From positions 1,330,001 through 1,347,500 of the forward strand of contig JACVTC010000036.1 of NCBI GenBank assembly GCA_016946835.1: a stretch of 17,500 bases of DNA, given 5' to 3'. The stretch comes from Neocallimastix lanati (nom. inval.). Lineage: Eukaryota; Neocallimastigomycota; Neocallimastigomycetes; Neocallimastigales; Neocallimastigaceae. This document shows positions 17,224-17,500 of the stretch, piece after piece. A program made the position numbers and the translations under genes. A model generated the notes under the pieces. It saw only the letters and a program-made list of their open reading frames with translations, had not been told where the DNA came from and ran no database searches. The stretch's first letter is position 1; every line of letters starts with the position of its first letter.

Positions 17224-17500
17224 ACAGTTATCTATGATATTCCCATTTTTACTGCAATAGTGGCAGTATTCGTTGGAATTGGTTTCTATATTGAAATTAT
17301 ATAGAAGTTTCCCATTTCAGACTCTGTTAATTAGATCGATCTTCGTATTGATATACTTCTTTGATATATACTCTTTTAATACTTTTGCTTTTCTTGATTA
17401 TGGTATTTAATTTTATTATGTCATCATTTAAATCCTTAAATATCTTTTCAACATATCGAAATGAGAATAAATATGCAAATTCGAATTTATTTAATTCATC
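17224..17500 (-). pseudogene. Old element: gag C-terminal relic with broken zinc knuckle
   Basis: From the right edge a stop-free frame of 57 codons (17500-17330; includes FAYLFSFRYVEKIF and KSIKRVYIKEVYQYE) fits the C-terminal half of copia Gag and ends at TAA 17327-17329. A second frame carries the knuckle CHYCSKNGNIIDNC at 17265-17224. Three Cys are in place but the His of C-X2-C-X4-H-X4-C is Asn (17239-17241). The frame ends at TAA shortly after. Gag continues beyond the window. Confidence 0.75.

Larger units (their letters stand above)
14061..17500 (-). mobile_element. Old, decayed Ty1/copia element (runs off right edge)
   Basis: Read right to left it shows gag with a zinc knuckle, protease remnant, integrase, linker, RT and RNase H, then a candidate 3' LTR: the full copia order. 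Motif wording differs clearly from the young element, so it is a separate family. Decay is extensive: stops, many frameshifts, a lost RT palm and lost catalytic residues. Its 5' LTR and N-terminal gag would lie beyond 17500. Confidence 0.88.

Overview
The window is extremely AT-rich eukaryotic DNA, dense in A/T homopolymers, AT-only microsatellites and AAT/AAC trinucleotide arrays. The only clear genes belong to retrotransposons. This composition, the Asn-rich protein it encodes and the presence of Ty1/copia elements fit an anaerobic gut fungus (Neocallimastigomycota) best. That assignment is inference from composition; no rRNA or host gene is present to prove it.

Left part (1-7629): no intact gene is visible. 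Landmarks are a 51-bp minisatellite (2488-2946, nine near-identical units) with a decayed halo upstream, a T33A13 tract, several simple repeats, and three short stretches with codon-like composition and broken frames (about 1296-1669 plus, 5938-6179 minus, 6832-7069 plus). I read these as possible pseudogene or exon relics of unknown identity. The region ends in an AAT/AAC trinucleotide array.

Centre (7630-13808): a complete, very young Ty1/copia LTR retrotransposon. It has two 338-bp LTRs differing at one base and likely 5-bp ATAAT target duplications. Its primer-binding site is complementary to the anticodon arm of tRNA-Lys(CUU), which implies a half-tRNA primer of the kind used by Drosophila copia. 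An A35 tract lies just before the gag ATG. Pol follows the order gag, protease, integrase, RT, RNase H, and a polypurine tract abuts the 3' LTR. Pol is broken twice: by an apparent deletion of about 17 nt inside the integrase catalytic core and by a 1-nt insertion near the integrase C-terminus. An unusually long Asn-rich linker separates integrase from RT.

Right part (13809-17500): the rest of the trinucleotide array, then a second, much older Ty1/copia element on the minus strand. It is read from gag at the right edge leftwards to a candidate 165-bp 3' LTR at 14061-14225. It belongs to a different family, carries many stops and frameshifts, and has lost its RT palm, its integrase second Asp and the zinc-knuckle His. 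The young element therefore landed in a trinucleotide array that already abutted an old element.
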